Below are positions 18,263 through 26,762 of a stretch of DNA of 64,000 bases, piece after piece (the first letter of the stretch is position 1; each line of letters starts with the position of its first letter). The notes under the pieces are model-generated. The model was not told the DNA's origin, made no database searches, and saw only the letters and a list, made by a program, of their open reading frames with translations. A program made the position numbers and the translations under genes. The stretch comes from Pararhodobacter sp. GTDB taxonomy: Bacteria; Pseudomonadota; Alphaproteobacteria; Rhodobacterales; Rhodobacteraceae. Location of the stretch: contig JAFIED010000257.1 in the NCBI GenBank assembly GCA_020832805.1, forward strand, positions 1 to 64,000, given 5' to 3'.

Positions 18263-19881
18263 CCCTCCAGCCAGGCGTCGGCAAAGCCGGCATAGACGCC
18301 ATCAGACAACTGGTCGTAGTTGTTCAGCCGGCGCGTGGCGATGGTGAACTGGTCGATCGCCACCAGCGGGATCACCGGCAGGTCGGTCATCAGGATCTGC
18401 TGGATCTCGACGAATTGCGCGCGCCGCGCCTCGGGGTCGTTTTCCTGCGCGGCCGCGACGAACAGCGCGTCAAGATCAGCGTTCGAATAGTGGGTAGAGT
18501 TGGTGAACGGGGTGCCGGGGCGAATGTTTTCTGTCCAATAGGCGCGCTGAACGCCGATTGTGGGGTCGGATGCATTGGTGATCGCCGAAACGTTGATATC
18601 CCAATCGCGGTCTGTCCAGATACGGCGCACCCATCCCGGGAAATCCTGGCTGCGTACCTCTGCCACCACACCGATCTGCGCGAGTTGCTGGCGAATGTAC
18701 TGGGCCATCCGGTTGTACTGGTCCCCGAAGGGTGTGAATTCGATAGTGACACGAAAGCGCACGCCGTCAGAACCGCGTGGATAGCCCGCCTCATCCAGCC
18801 GGCGTCCGGCTTCTTCCAGGTCCAGCGGGTAGCTGGGCGCATCGTCGGTATGGGCATGCGTCAGGTTTCTGTGAATCGGGGTATTCGCCACCCCGCCAAA
18901 GCCCATCCAGATGTTGTCCAGGATGAACTGCTTGTCGATCACATGCGCAATGGCCTGACGCACTTCGGTCTTGCCAAGAATGGGGTGCGCCATGTTGAAT
19001 TCGGCAAAGCAGACAGTCGAATCAAACAGATAACCGTCTGTGGACAGGGACAGATGCGGCAGATCGCCCAGCCGCCGGGCATCCGAGGCAGCGGCAGTGG
19101 AATGATAGACCATGTCGATCTGCCCGGCCTCGATCGCCGCACCGCGTGACTGGCTGTCAGGAATCAGCGCAAAGACGATCCTGTCCAGATAGGGCAAGCC
19201 GGGTTCGAAATAGTCGGGGTTCCGCTCCAGGATGACGGCATTGCCACGCTGCCATTCGACAAAGCGGAACGGGCCGGTGCCGATGGGCGCCTGATTGGCC
19301 GGATTCTCGCGGATATTGCCGCCATTATCATAGATATGCGCCGGCAGGATGGTGGCGGTGGCCACCGGCAGCGCCATCATGATGGCCGGCGAAGGCACCG
19401 ACAGGCGCAGAATGGCGGTGTGGTCGTCGGGCGTTTCAACCTCTGTCACCGGCGCAAAGACCGACCGCACCAGCCCGTTGTTCTGGCCGAACCCGCGCAT
19501 GACCGAATACTCGACATCACGCGCGGTGAAGGGCGTGCCATCATGCCATTTTACACCCTGGCGCAGATTGAAGGTGATCGACAACCCGTCGTCGGCCACT
19601 TCCCAGCTTTCGGCAAGATCGGGCAGCGGGTTCATGTCCAGATCATAGCGCAGCAATCCGCTGAAGATCTTGCCCGCAATGATCTTGACCTGCTGGGTCG
19701 AATCCATCGCCGAGTTGAAGTGCTGCGGTTCGGTGGGCAAGGCGATGGTCAGGGTACCGCCCGATACCGGCGATTGCGCAAAGGCGCCGCGCGGCAACGG
19801 CAACAATGCCGCAACAGAGGCAACCGCAGCGCCGCGCAGGATCGCCCGGCGCGATAGGGTGTGCAAGACGGGTTTAGTCAT
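18259..19881 (-). CDS. Solute-binding protein family 5, Tat signal
   Basis: A 540-residue periplasmic receptor. The N-terminus carries a twin-arginine signal (SRRAILRGAAVASVAALL, cut near AFA-QSP), so it is probably exported folded by Tat, unlike the Sec-type paralog at 5152. Family signatures follow: LAESWEVADDGLSITFNLRQGVKWHDGTPFTARDVEYS and VRQAIAHVIDKQFILDNI. It heads the operon SBP-permease-permease-ATPase-ATPase. Gene order and completeness suggest a functional peptide or glycan/opine uptake system. Confidence 0.93.
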   Translation of the reverse strand: MTKPVLHTLSRRAILRGAAVASVAALLPLPRGAFAQSPVSGGTLTIALPTEPQHFNSAMDSTQQVKIIAGKIFSGLLRYDLDMNPLPDLAESWEVADDGLSITFNLRQGVKWHDGTPFTARDVEYSVMRGFGQNNGLVRSVFAPVTEVETPDDHTAILRLSVPSPAIMMALPVATATILPAHIYDNGGNIRENPANQAPIGTGPFRFVEWQRGNAVILERNPDYFEPGLPYLDRIVFALIPDSQSRGAAIEAGQIDMVYHSTAAASDARRLGDLPHLSLSTDGYLFDSTVCFAEFNMAHPILGKTEVRQAIAHVIDKQFILDNIWMGFGGVANTPIHRNLTHAHTDDAPSYPLDLEEAGRRLDEAGYPRGSDGVRFRVTIEFTPFGDQYNRMAQYIRQQLAQIGVVAEVRSQDFPGWVRRIWTDRDWDINVSAITNASDPTIGVQRAYWTENIRPGTPFTNSTHYSNADLDALFVAAAQENDPEARRAQFVEIQQILMTDLPVIPLVAIDQFTIATRRLNNYDQLSDGVYAGFADAWLEG

Positions 19882-19899
19882 GGCCGAAACTCCTGAGGT

Positions 19900-20727
19900 T
19901 CAAGATACCGGAACAAACCGAATGATGGCGCCAAAGGCATCGCCCGGGCCTATCCAGACCCCGCCAGCATCGTGTTGCGGAGACAGGCCAGCGCGTGCAG
20001 GTGCCTCCATGTCGTCAAGGGCGATTTCCACCGCGGCAACCGAGGGGGCCGCGGGCGGCATGGCGCCGGGAAAGGCGGCTTTCAGCGCGTCAGTATCGGC
20101 AAGACGCAGCCAGGTGCCGTCGGAAAACCGAAAGGTTGCCCTGTCATCCGGCTGCTGCCCCAGCAATCGTGCATAGCGGGCCAGCCCGGCCTGCAGGTCG
20201 GTCACATGCAGGGTAACGCCGTTCAGCGCCGTCGCACCGTTGGCATGCGACAACAGATTTCCCGGGCGCAGGGCATCGGGGGTCAGATGCTGTACGACGC
20301 ACAGCACCGATTCATCAGCACTGTCATCGGTGTACAGGAAGAAACGGAACCGCGCTTCGCCACCTCCGGCCACGCTGCGCCCCCAGGTCATGCAAGGTGT
20401 CACGCCCACCCCAGCCGCTGCCAGGCGCGCATGAACGGCGTCGACATCATCGCTGCCCAGAACCACGATATGCAGCCCCATGTAGCGCGCCAGTCTGGGA
20501 ACCAGCATATGCCCCGAATCCGGGTCGGTAACGGCAATCAACTCGACATAACCCTTGTTCAGCATGAACACATGGTTGTCGGCGCCGCTGTTCACATGCG
20601 TCCCATCCTCTCCCGGCCGGGTCAGGGTTTCGCGCGGGGTCAGGGTAAAGCCAAGCGACGCAAACAAAGCCCGTGCCGGCTCCAGGTCTGCAACGGCAAG
20701 GCCGCAATGATCCAGCCTGTCGATCAT
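19900..20727 (-). CDS. Glyoxalase-like (VOC superfamily) protein
   Basis: A 275-residue protein with two betaalphabetabetabeta halves. The first begins IDRLDHCGLAVADLEPARALFASLGF and includes NHVFMLNKGYVELIAV; the second begins LNGVTLHVTDLQAGLARYARLLG and ends with GPGDAFGAIIRFVPV. The layout matches the glyoxalase-like domain (Glyoxalase_3 type). VOC proteins bind a metal through His/Glu residues and act as dioxygenases, isomerases or lyases; the exact reaction cannot be named. It lies 18 nt upstream of the Tat-dependent binding protein on the same strand, so it may be the first gene of that transporter operon. Confidence 0.82.
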   Translation of the reverse strand: MIDRLDHCGLAVADLEPARALFASLGFTLTPRETLTRPGEDGTHVNSGADNHVFMLNKGYVELIAVTDPDSGHMLVPRLARYMGLHIVVLGSDDVDAVHARLAAAGVGVTPCMTWGRSVAGGGEARFRFFLYTDDSADESVLCVVQHLTPDALRPGNLLSHANGATALNGVTLHVTDLQAGLARYARLLGQQPDDRATFRFSDGTWLRLADTDALKAAFPGAMPPAAPSVAAVEIALDDMEAPARAGLSPQHDAGGVWIGPGDAFGAIIRFVPVS

Positions 20728-20745
20728 GTGCCGGTCTCCTGTTGA

Positions 20746-20803
20746 GCGCGGGAGATTTTCCCCGCGCGTGCCTTGCTGTACACGGGCGGTTCACCGCCCC
20801 GTG
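20746..20803. terminator. Two successive hairpins between gntR and the VOC gene
   Basis: GCGCGGG-agattttc-CCCGCGC (20746-20767) and CAC-GGGCGG-ttca-CCGCCC-(c)-GTG (20781-20803) fill the 115-nt gap. They lie between the end of the GntR gene and the start of the VOC gene, both minus strand. They could end the gntR transcript or protect its end. Only the plus-strand side is followed by a CCCTTTT tract. Confidence 0.4.
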
Positions 20804-20842
20804 CCCTTTTGGCCACGCCGGTTGGTGTGCCGGCGGCGGCGA

Positions 20843-21502
20843 TCATGGCTCTTCCTTCCTGCGTTCCGCCAGCAGCGGCTCATCCAGCGCGCGCGACGCC
20901 TTGATATGGGTCTGCATGATCGACCGCGCCCAATCGCGGTCATGCTCGCGCAGGGCCACGGTGATCTCGCGATGATGGCTCAGCGTGCGGTTCAGCCTTT
21001 CACTGGTGAAAAGCGCAAATTTGCGTTCCACCAGCGAAAAATTCCAAAGCGGCTCGATCGAGGCCAGCAGACGCGCATTGTTCGCCGCCACGGCGACCTC
21101 ACGATGAAATGTCAGGTTGTTGCGCGACAATGCGTTCAGATCGATCCTGGATGCGCCCAGGATCGACTGCATCTCGTCGCACAGCCGGTCAAGCCGTTCC
21201 AGCGCAGGCGCGCCGATCTTGTGGGCGGCAAGCTCTGCCGCATATCCTTCGAGCATGGCGCGCAACCGGGCAAGTTCGGACAGGGATTCCGGCGTCCATT
21301 GCGCCACCCGGCCACCGGAATTCGGCACGATCTCGACCAGCCCGTCTGCCTGCAAGCGGCGCAGCGCATCGCGCACCGGTGTGCGCGACAGGCCAAGGTC
21401 AGCCGCAATCATGTCTTCCGGCAAACGCTGACCGGCATCAAAGTCGCCGGTCAGGATGCGGTGCTTGATCGATTCATACACCTTGTCGGATGACGCACTC
21501 AT
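20843..21502 (-). CDS. GntR-family regulator, FCD type
   Basis: A 219-residue regulator: winged helix KVYESIKHRILTGDFDAGQRLPEDMIAADLGLSRTPVRDALRRLQADGLVEI, then an FCD domain (NNLTFHREVAVAANNARLLASIEPLW, later HHREITVAL). ATG 21502 overlaps the YrdC-domain gene stop (ATGA), so the two are co-expressed. The pair is divergent from the long plus-strand catabolic operon at 22413, with a perfect 12-bp GntR-style palindrome between them; this is the probable regulator of that operon. Confidence 0.92.
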   Translation of the reverse strand: MSASSDKVYESIKHRILTGDFDAGQRLPEDMIAADLGLSRTPVRDALRRLQADGLVEIVPNSGGRVAQWTPESLSELARLRAMLEGYAAELAAHKIGAPALERLDRLCDEMQSILGASRIDLNALSRNNLTFHREVAVAANNARLLASIEPLWNFSLVERKFALFTSERLNRTLSHHREITVALREHDRDWARSIMQTHIKASRALDEPLLAERRKEEP

Positions 21503-22221
21503 GCCGCCCTCACGGCTTGCGGGATGTCGATGCCGCATTCGCGTCGCGCAATATCCCGGATAGCGTCAAAATGGATACCGATGCGAAACGGCTCCATGCT
21601 ATCCAGATCGATGATGGTAGAGCCAAGCCCGGCCGGGTGGGCATAGCGCGTCGGCCCGGAATCGACCGCCAGATCGACACCCGAACGGACCTCTGGCTCG
21701 ATATCCTGAAACCGGAATTTGGACCCGGCCAACGAAGCGTTGGCCGAAGAACCGAATACAGCCATGCCCGCATCCAGCGACAAGCGCGCAATCTCGTCAT
21801 GGATGGGCCCGGCATTCATCAGCAGGTCGATGGTTTCGCCCTTTGTAGCCAGCGGGCGCACCGCCGCGGGCGCACCGGAGATCAAAGGGTGGCCGGCATC
21901 ATAACGCCCCACCACCGACAGCGGCAAATCGTGACGCCCCACCACTGCCTGCACCAACGCATCCGCGCGGGCATCGCGCATGATCAGGGAATCAAGAATG
22001 GCGCGGCTGGCGAAACAACCGCAGGGCTTGGCCGCACTACGCTTCTTCAGGCGATAGATTCGCGCGATGGCATCGGGGCCATGGCCGACGATCGCATAGC
22101 CCACATCGGTGCGAAAGATCGCCACGCCGCCGCGCCGCACGGTATCGAATACTGCCCGCGCCGCCTGGATCGGGTCGTCGATCAGGCATGTGGGGTCTGC
22201 ACTTTCGGGGATCGTCGTCAC
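21499..22221 (-). CDS. Sua5/YciO/YrdC-domain protein
   Basis: A 240-residue YrdC-fold protein. The start RRGGVAIFRTDVGYAIVGHGPDAIARIYRLKKRSAAKP matches the YrdC nucleotide-binding region with its KxR motif, and VFGSSANASLAGS carries the SxN motif. The C-terminus (DLAVDSGPTRYAHPAGLGSTIIDLD) matches the family end. TsaC/Sua5 makes threonylcarbamoyl-AMP for tRNA modification; this copy sits in an accessory catabolic locus with a GntR gene, so it is likely a paralog with another job (perhaps a carbamoyl or acyl adenylate), which is inference. It starts close to the operator region at 22360. Confidence 0.82.
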   Translation of the reverse strand: MTTIPESADPTCLIDDPIQAARAVFDTVRRGGVAIFRTDVGYAIVGHGPDAIARIYRLKKRSAAKPCGCFASRAILDSLIMRDARADALVQAVVGRHDLPLSVVGRYDAGHPLISGAPAAVRPLATKGETIDLLMNAGPIHDEIARLSLDAGMAVFGSSANASLAGSKFRFQDIEPEVRSGVDLAVDSGPTRYAHPAGLGSTIIDLDSMEPFRIGIHFDAIRDIARRECGIDIPQAVRAA

Positions 22222-22359
22222 CTGGGCCCGCCTTCTGCACCGCTATCCCAAATCGGATACAATTTCATCGATCTTGCGTACTTCATCTGAAGCTGTCAAA
22301 GGAAAAATACCAGTCATAGACAGAAATAGTGGCGCCATTGTCTGCTTGACTCAATTCAG

Positions 22360-22371
22360 ATTGTGCACAAT
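22360..22371. promoter_or_regulatory. GntR-type operator ATTGTGCACAAT
   Basis: A perfect 12-bp palindrome of the TTGTnnACAA kind known for GntR regulators. It lies in the 190-bp gap between the yrdC-gntR unit (minus) and the catabolic operon (plus), 41 bp before the GTG start I chose. A TTGACT box at 22346-22351 could be a -35 element, which would place the operator over the -10 region. Confidence 0.55.
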
Positions 22372-22412
22372 GGTTGATGCAGGGGAACATCATCAGGCAT
22401 TGGGGGGTGCGT

Positions 22413-23234
22413 GTGCCGATAGCACAGATCAATGGACACCAGATGTACTACGAGGTGCATGGCAGCGGGCCGCCAGCCGTCGTGATGGGCGGCTGGGGCA
22501 GCTACTGCCACGGCAACCACCACCATATTCCAAAGGGCCTGACCGATCGCTATTCGGTGCTGATCTTCGATCACCGGGGGCTGTGCAGTTCGGATGACGA
22601 ACCGGAAAGGGCGCCCACGATGGCGCTTTATGCACAGGATGTGGCCGAACTGCTGGACCACCTTGGCATGCACAGCGCGCATGTCGTCGGCCTTGTCGGC
22701 ATGGGCGCGTGCATCGCCCAGGAACTGGCAATCCGCTATCCGGCCAAGGTACGCAGCATGGTGAACATGAACACCTGGGCAAAGCCTGACGCCCTGATGA
22801 CCCATCAGCTGCAGATGCTGCGCGATGTGCACCGGCAGATGGGCTGGGCGGCCTTTCAGAAACTGGTCTGCCTGTGGTCGTTTGACGAGGATTTCTATCT
22901 GGAAAACCACGCGCGGCTGCTGGGTCCGGTCGGGCCCTGGCGCGAACTGGATGGCCGGTACGAGGCCCACGCCCGCCTGATCGATGCCTGCCTGAGCCAT
23001 GACACCACAGACCGGCTGCACCTGATACGGGCGCCAACGCTGATCATTCACTGCCCGCTTGACCTGGTGAACGGGCCGCGCCTGACCCGCCCGATAGAGG
23101 CGGCAATCCCCGGCGCTCGGGGGCTGGTGCTGGACGGCGCGGCGCATGTCGTCGCCGGGCGCGCGATGCGCGCCAGATTTGCCGAGGCGGTTCACGGCTT
23201 TCTCAAGGATGTGGAAGCGGCCGAGGCGGCATGA
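22413..23234 (+). CDS. Alpha/beta-hydrolase fold protein, atypical nucleophile elbow
   Basis: About 273 residues. I chose GTG 22413 (GGGGGG just upstream; protein begins PIAQINGHQMYYEVHGSG). The upstream ATG 22377 is in frame but would lie almost on the operator. The core is alpha/beta-hydrolase: GGWGSYCHGN, VLIFDHRGLCSSD, a late acid (HCPLDLV) and a late His (DGAAHVVAG). At the nucleophile elbow, LVGMGACIAQELA aligns with GHSMGGMIAQELA of typical members, putting Gly where Ser should be. It is the first gene of the 22413-37445 operon, directly before the CoA-transferase gene. It may be a lyase or non-serine hydrolase, or may not be catalytic. Confidence 0.8.
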   Translation: MPIAQINGHQMYYEVHGSGPPAVVMGGWGSYCHGNHHHIPKGLTDRYSVLIFDHRGLCSSDDEPERAPTMALYAQDVAELLDHLGMHSAHVVGLVGMGACIAQELAIRYPAKVRSMVNMNTWAKPDALMTHQLQMLRDVHRQMGWAAFQKLVCLWSFDEDFYLENHARLLGPVGPWRELDGRYEAHARLIDACLSHDTTDRLHLIRAPTLIIHCPLDLVNGPRLTRPIEAAIPGARGLVLDGAAHVVAGRAMRARFAEAVHGFLKDVEAAEAA

Positions 23235-23246
23235 GGAGGACCAAAC

Positions 23247-24482
23247 TTGAACACCGACACAGCTGAAAACCCGCCTCGCAACGGTCCGCTGACAGGGCTG
23301 CGCATTGTAGAGATGGGTCAACTTCTGGCCGGCCCTTTCGTGGGTAGCCGATGCGCCGATTTCGGTGCAGAGGTGATCAAGGTCGAACCGCCGGGCAAGG
23401 GTGACCCGATGCGCCAATGGGGGCATCACCGGTACAATGGTGAATGTCTTTGGTGGCCCGTTCTGGCCCGCAACAAGAAATGCGTCACCGCTGACCTGCG
23501 CACTGACGAAGGGCGCCAGAAGGTGCGCGCCCTGCTGGCTTCAGCCGATGCGCTGATCGAGAATTTCAAGCCCGGAACACTGGAAAACTGGGGCATGTCC
23601 CCGGCTGAACTGCATGCGATCAACCCTCGGCTGGTGATCGTGCGGGTGTCCGGTTTCGGCCAGACCGGCCCCTACCGCGAACGCCCCGGCTTTGCCAGCG
23701 TGGGCGAGGCGATGGGCGGCATTCGCCATATCAATGGCTACCCCGACCAGCCGCCACCCCGATTTGGCATCTCCTTGGGGGATACGGTGACGGCACTGTT
23801 TGCCTTCGAGGGGTTGTTGATGGCGCTGTACTGGCGGGATGCCCTTGGCGGGGGCAAGGGGCAGGTGGTTGATGCCTCGATTGCGGAATCGTGTTTTTCG
23901 CTGCTGGAAGGCGCGTTGCCGGAATACGACAAGACCGGCATCGTTCGGCGCCCGTCCGGCACCGGGCTTGCGAATGTGGCGCCGTCGAACATCTATCCCA
24001 CCTCGGACGGCGGGTATGTGGTGATTGCCGCCAATCTGGACCCGATGTTCCGCCGGCTGTGCATCACGATGGGGCAGCCGGAACTGGCCGATGACCCGCA
24101 GTACAGCGACCACAAGGCCCGAGGCGAGAACGCCGAGAAGCTGGACGCGCTGATCGGCGAATGGACGCGTGGTTTCACGGCTGCCGATCTGATGGCGCAT
24201 CTGGATGCCGGCGGCGTGGTGTGCGGGCCGATCTATTCGATCGCCGACATTGCCGCAGACCCGCATTTCAACGCCCGCAACATGATCTGCGATGTCCCCG
24301 ACCCCAGGTTCGGCACGCTGAAGGTTCCGGGCATCGCGCCTGTGCTCAGCGATACGCCGGGTGGCATCAGATGGCTTGGGCCTGACCACCCCGGCAGCCA
24401 TGACGCAGAAATCTGGGGGCATGCGGCGAAAGAGGGCGAAACGGAGGGAAAGGCCCATGGCGACCGATCTTCTCGTCTGTGA
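23247..24482 (+). CDS. CoA-transferase family III (CaiB/BaiF)
   Basis: A 411-residue CoA transferase that would move CoA from a donor acyl-CoA to a carboxylic acid. It has the N-terminal GLRIVEMGQLLAGPFVGSRCADFGAEVIKVEPP, the middle SGFGQTGPYRERPGF and the segment ISLGDTVTALFA, where Asp179 matches the catalytic aspartate of formyl-CoA transferase. The C-terminal swap region (DLMAHLDAGGVVCGPIYSIADI) is complete. Gene order (before an HMG-CoA-lyase-like gene) suggests it activates a branched or hydroxylated dicarboxylate that is then cleaved. AGGAGGAC precedes the start. Confidence 0.93.
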   Translation: MNTDTAENPPRNGPLTGLRIVEMGQLLAGPFVGSRCADFGAEVIKVEPPGKGDPMRQWGHHRYNGECLWWPVLARNKKCVTADLRTDEGRQKVRALLASADALIENFKPGTLENWGMSPAELHAINPRLVIVRVSGFGQTGPYRERPGFASVGEAMGGIRHINGYPDQPPPRFGISLGDTVTALFAFEGLLMALYWRDALGGGKGQVVDASIAESCFSLLEGALPEYDKTGIVRRPSGTGLANVAPSNIYPTSDGGYVVIAANLDPMFRRLCITMGQPELADDPQYSDHKARGENAEKLDALIGEWTRGFTAADLMAHLDAGGVVCGPIYSIADIAADPHFNARNMICDVPDPRFGTLKVPGIAPVLSDTPGGIRWLGPDHPGSHDAEIWGHAAKEGETEGKAHGDRSSRL

Positions 24483-25380
24483 TGTCACCCCGCGCGACGG
24501 ATTGCAGCTTTTGCCCGAAGCATGGAGCGTGGTCGAGCGCGTTGCGCTGATCGACCGGCTGTCGTCAGCAGGGGTTCGGCGGGTAGAGGCGGTGAGTTTC
24601 GTCAACCCCGCCCGCGTGCCCCAGATGGCCGATGCCGAGGCGGTACTGCAAGCCATCGCCCGTCCGGCCGGGCTGGAGGTTGCCGGGCTGGTGATGAACG
24701 CTCGCGGGGTCGAGCGGGCACTGGCCACGGAACTGGACGAAATCCGGTTCGTCATCGTCGCCTCCGAGACATTCTCACAGCGCAATCAGGGCGCGGGAAT
24801 AGACGCGACGATGCGCGCCTTCACGGATTCGGCGGCGCGTATCCGGCAGGCCGGGCGCCGGTGCACGGCGGTGATTGCCGTCGCCTTTGGCTGCCCGTTC
24901 GAAGGCGAGATCGACCCGGCAAACGTGGCCGCCCTGGTGGAAGCCAGTGTGCATGCCGGCGCTGACGAGGTGTTGTTGGCCGATACCATCGGTGTAGCCG
25001 TGCCCATGCAGGTGCTTGGTCTGGCCAGGCGCATCTCTCCCCATCTGAAAGGGCGCCGCTGGGGGCTGCATCTGCATAACACACGCAATACCGGTTATGC
25101 GAATGCGCTTTTCGGGCTGGTTGCCGGGGCCTCGGTGCTGGACGCGGCAACCGGCGGGCTTGGCGGTTGCCCCTTTGCGCCGCGCGCCACCGGCAACATA
25201 GCCACCGAAGATCTGGTCTGGATGCTGAAGCGCGAGCAGCATGATACCGGCATCGACCTGGCTGCCCTGACGGACCTGTCCCAGGAACTGCGCGCGCGTG
25301 TTCCCGCCGCACATACCGGACAGGTGGCGCGGGCAGGGTTGTTCCCCGAAGGCATCGCACCAGACGGGGTTGCCGCATGA
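24457..25380 (+). CDS. HMG-CoA-lyase-like enzyme
   Basis: A 307-residue TIM-barrel protein of the HMGL family. Metal-binding DVTPRDGLQ lies at the N-terminus, HLHNTRNTGYAN carries the HxHN metal ligands, and ATGGLGGCPFAPRATGNIATED holds the catalytic Cys region. These enzymes split 3-hydroxy-acyl-CoAs such as HMG-CoA to acetyl-CoA and a 3-oxo acid. GGAGGGAAAGG precedes ATG 24457, which overlaps the CoA-transferase gene by 26 nt. With that transferase it forms an activate-then-cleave pair. Confidence 0.92.
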   Translation: MATDLLVCDVTPRDGLQLLPEAWSVVERVALIDRLSSAGVRRVEAVSFVNPARVPQMADAEAVLQAIARPAGLEVAGLVMNARGVERALATELDEIRFVIVASETFSQRNQGAGIDATMRAFTDSAARIRQAGRRCTAVIAVAFGCPFEGEIDPANVAALVEASVHAGADEVLLADTIGVAVPMQVLGLARRISPHLKGRRWGLHLHNTRNTGYANALFGLVAGASVLDAATGGLGGCPFAPRATGNIATEDLVWMLKREQHDTGIDLAALTDLSQELRARVPAAHTGQVARAGLFPEGIAPDGVAA

Positions 25381-26762
25381 GCGCCGGTGTCTCAACCCTT
25401 CGTACTGCCCGGGCAGAGGGGGCGGCAACCGATCCCGCCGCCATGACTGGGGCCGAGGCTGCTGCGCAGATCGCCCGCGGCGCCCTGTCTGTCGAGGAGC
25501 TGGCAAGGGCCGCCCTGGCGCGGACTGACCGGCTGGAACCGATGGTCAGGGCCTTTTCATGGCTCGACCGCGACCGGATTCTTCGGCGCGCGCGCGAGGC
25601 TGACAAGCCCCGCGCCGGTAAAGGGCCCCGCGGGGGGCTGCACGGGTTGATGCTGGCGGTCAAGGACATGATCGACACCGCCGACATGCCAACCCAGCAC
25701 AACAGCCCCCTTTACATCGATCACCGCCCCGGCCAGGACGCGGCTGTGGTAGCCATATGCCGGGCGGAAGAGGCGCTGATTGTCGGCAAGGCCGATACGC
25801 ATGAATTTGCCTCGGGCGGGCGGCTGGCTGCCAGCCGCAACCCTCATGATCTGGCCCATACGCCTGGTGGCTCGTCCTCGGGTTCGGGCGCGGCAATAGC
25901 GGCCGGCTTTGCCCATCTGGCACTTGGCACGCAAACCGGGGGATCGGTGCTGCGCCCGGCGTCGTTCTGCGGCATTTTCGGCATGAAGCCGACCTGGGGC
26001 ACGGTCAGCCAGGAGGGGGCCAAGCTTTACGCCGTATCGCTGGACACCATGGGCTGGTACGGGCGATCTGTCGGTGATCTCGCCCTGATGGCCCAGGCCA
26101 CGCGCGCCGTGCGCCGCCCTGTCAAACCACGAAAGACCCTGCGGGGAACGCGGATCGGGCTGTGCCGGACGCCATGGTGGGAAACCGGTTCGGACGCGAT
26201 GAAGGCCGCCACCGAACGCGCCGCGGTCCTGTTGCGCGATGCGGGCGCAACGGTCGTGGATTTCGATCTGCCCGAGGGGTTCGAACAACTGAACGACATG
26301 CAGAACAAGGTCATGCGCGGCGAGGGGCGCGCGGCCTTTCTGGCCGATTACCTGCGTCACGGCACACGGTTGCACCAGGATTTCCGTGACCGGGTCGAGG
26401 ATGCCGACGCCATCGGATGGGAGGGGTTGCGCAGGGCGCAGGATTTCTGTGCCGCCTGCCGGCCTCGGTTCGATGCCGCCATGCAGGGCTGGGATGCCCT
26501 GTTGGTGCCCGGCGCACTGGGCGCGGCACCACGCGATCTGACCACGACCGGAGACCCCATGTTCCAGCGTGCCTGGACAGCGCTGCATGTGCCCTGCATC
26601 GGCCTGCCCGGCTTTGCCGATGCAAACGGCATGCCGCTGGGTGTGCAGCTGATCGGCCCGCGCCATGCCGATGCCGAACTTCTGGAACTGGCCGCCGCTG
26701 CCGCAAGGGCGCTGGGGGCCGCTGCGGTAAACCCGGTCGATCCGACGGAGCCGCGCCCATGA
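25377..26762 (+). CDS. Amidase, amidase-signature family
   Basis: A 461-residue AS-family amidohydrolase. The Ser-cisSer-Lys triad is visible: Lys in LMLAVKDMIDT, cis-Ser in TPGGSSSGSGAAIAAG, and nucleophile Ser in LGTQTGGSVLRPA. It hydrolyses an amide to acid plus ammonia or amine in the cytoplasm. The start overlaps the preceding stop (ATGA). Next to the two imidase-like proteins it could act as the half-amidase that opens the product of ring hydrolysis; this role is inferred. Confidence 0.92.
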   Translation: MSAGVSTLRTARAEGAATDPAAMTGAEAAAQIARGALSVEELARAALARTDRLEPMVRAFSWLDRDRILRRAREADKPRAGKGPRGGLHGLMLAVKDMIDTADMPTQHNSPLYIDHRPGQDAAVVAICRAEEALIVGKADTHEFASGGRLAASRNPHDLAHTPGGSSSGSGAAIAAGFAHLALGTQTGGSVLRPASFCGIFGMKPTWGTVSQEGAKLYAVSLDTMGWYGRSVGDLALMAQATRAVRRPVKPRKTLRGTRIGLCRTPWWETGSDAMKAATERAAVLLRDAGATVVDFDLPEGFEQLNDMQNKVMRGEGRAAFLADYLRHGTRLHQDFRDRVEDADAIGWEGLRRAQDFCAACRPRFDAAMQGWDALLVPGALGAAPRDLTTTGDPMFQRAWTALHVPCIGLPGFADANGMPLGVQLIGPRHADAELLELAAAAARALGAAAVNPVDPTEPRP

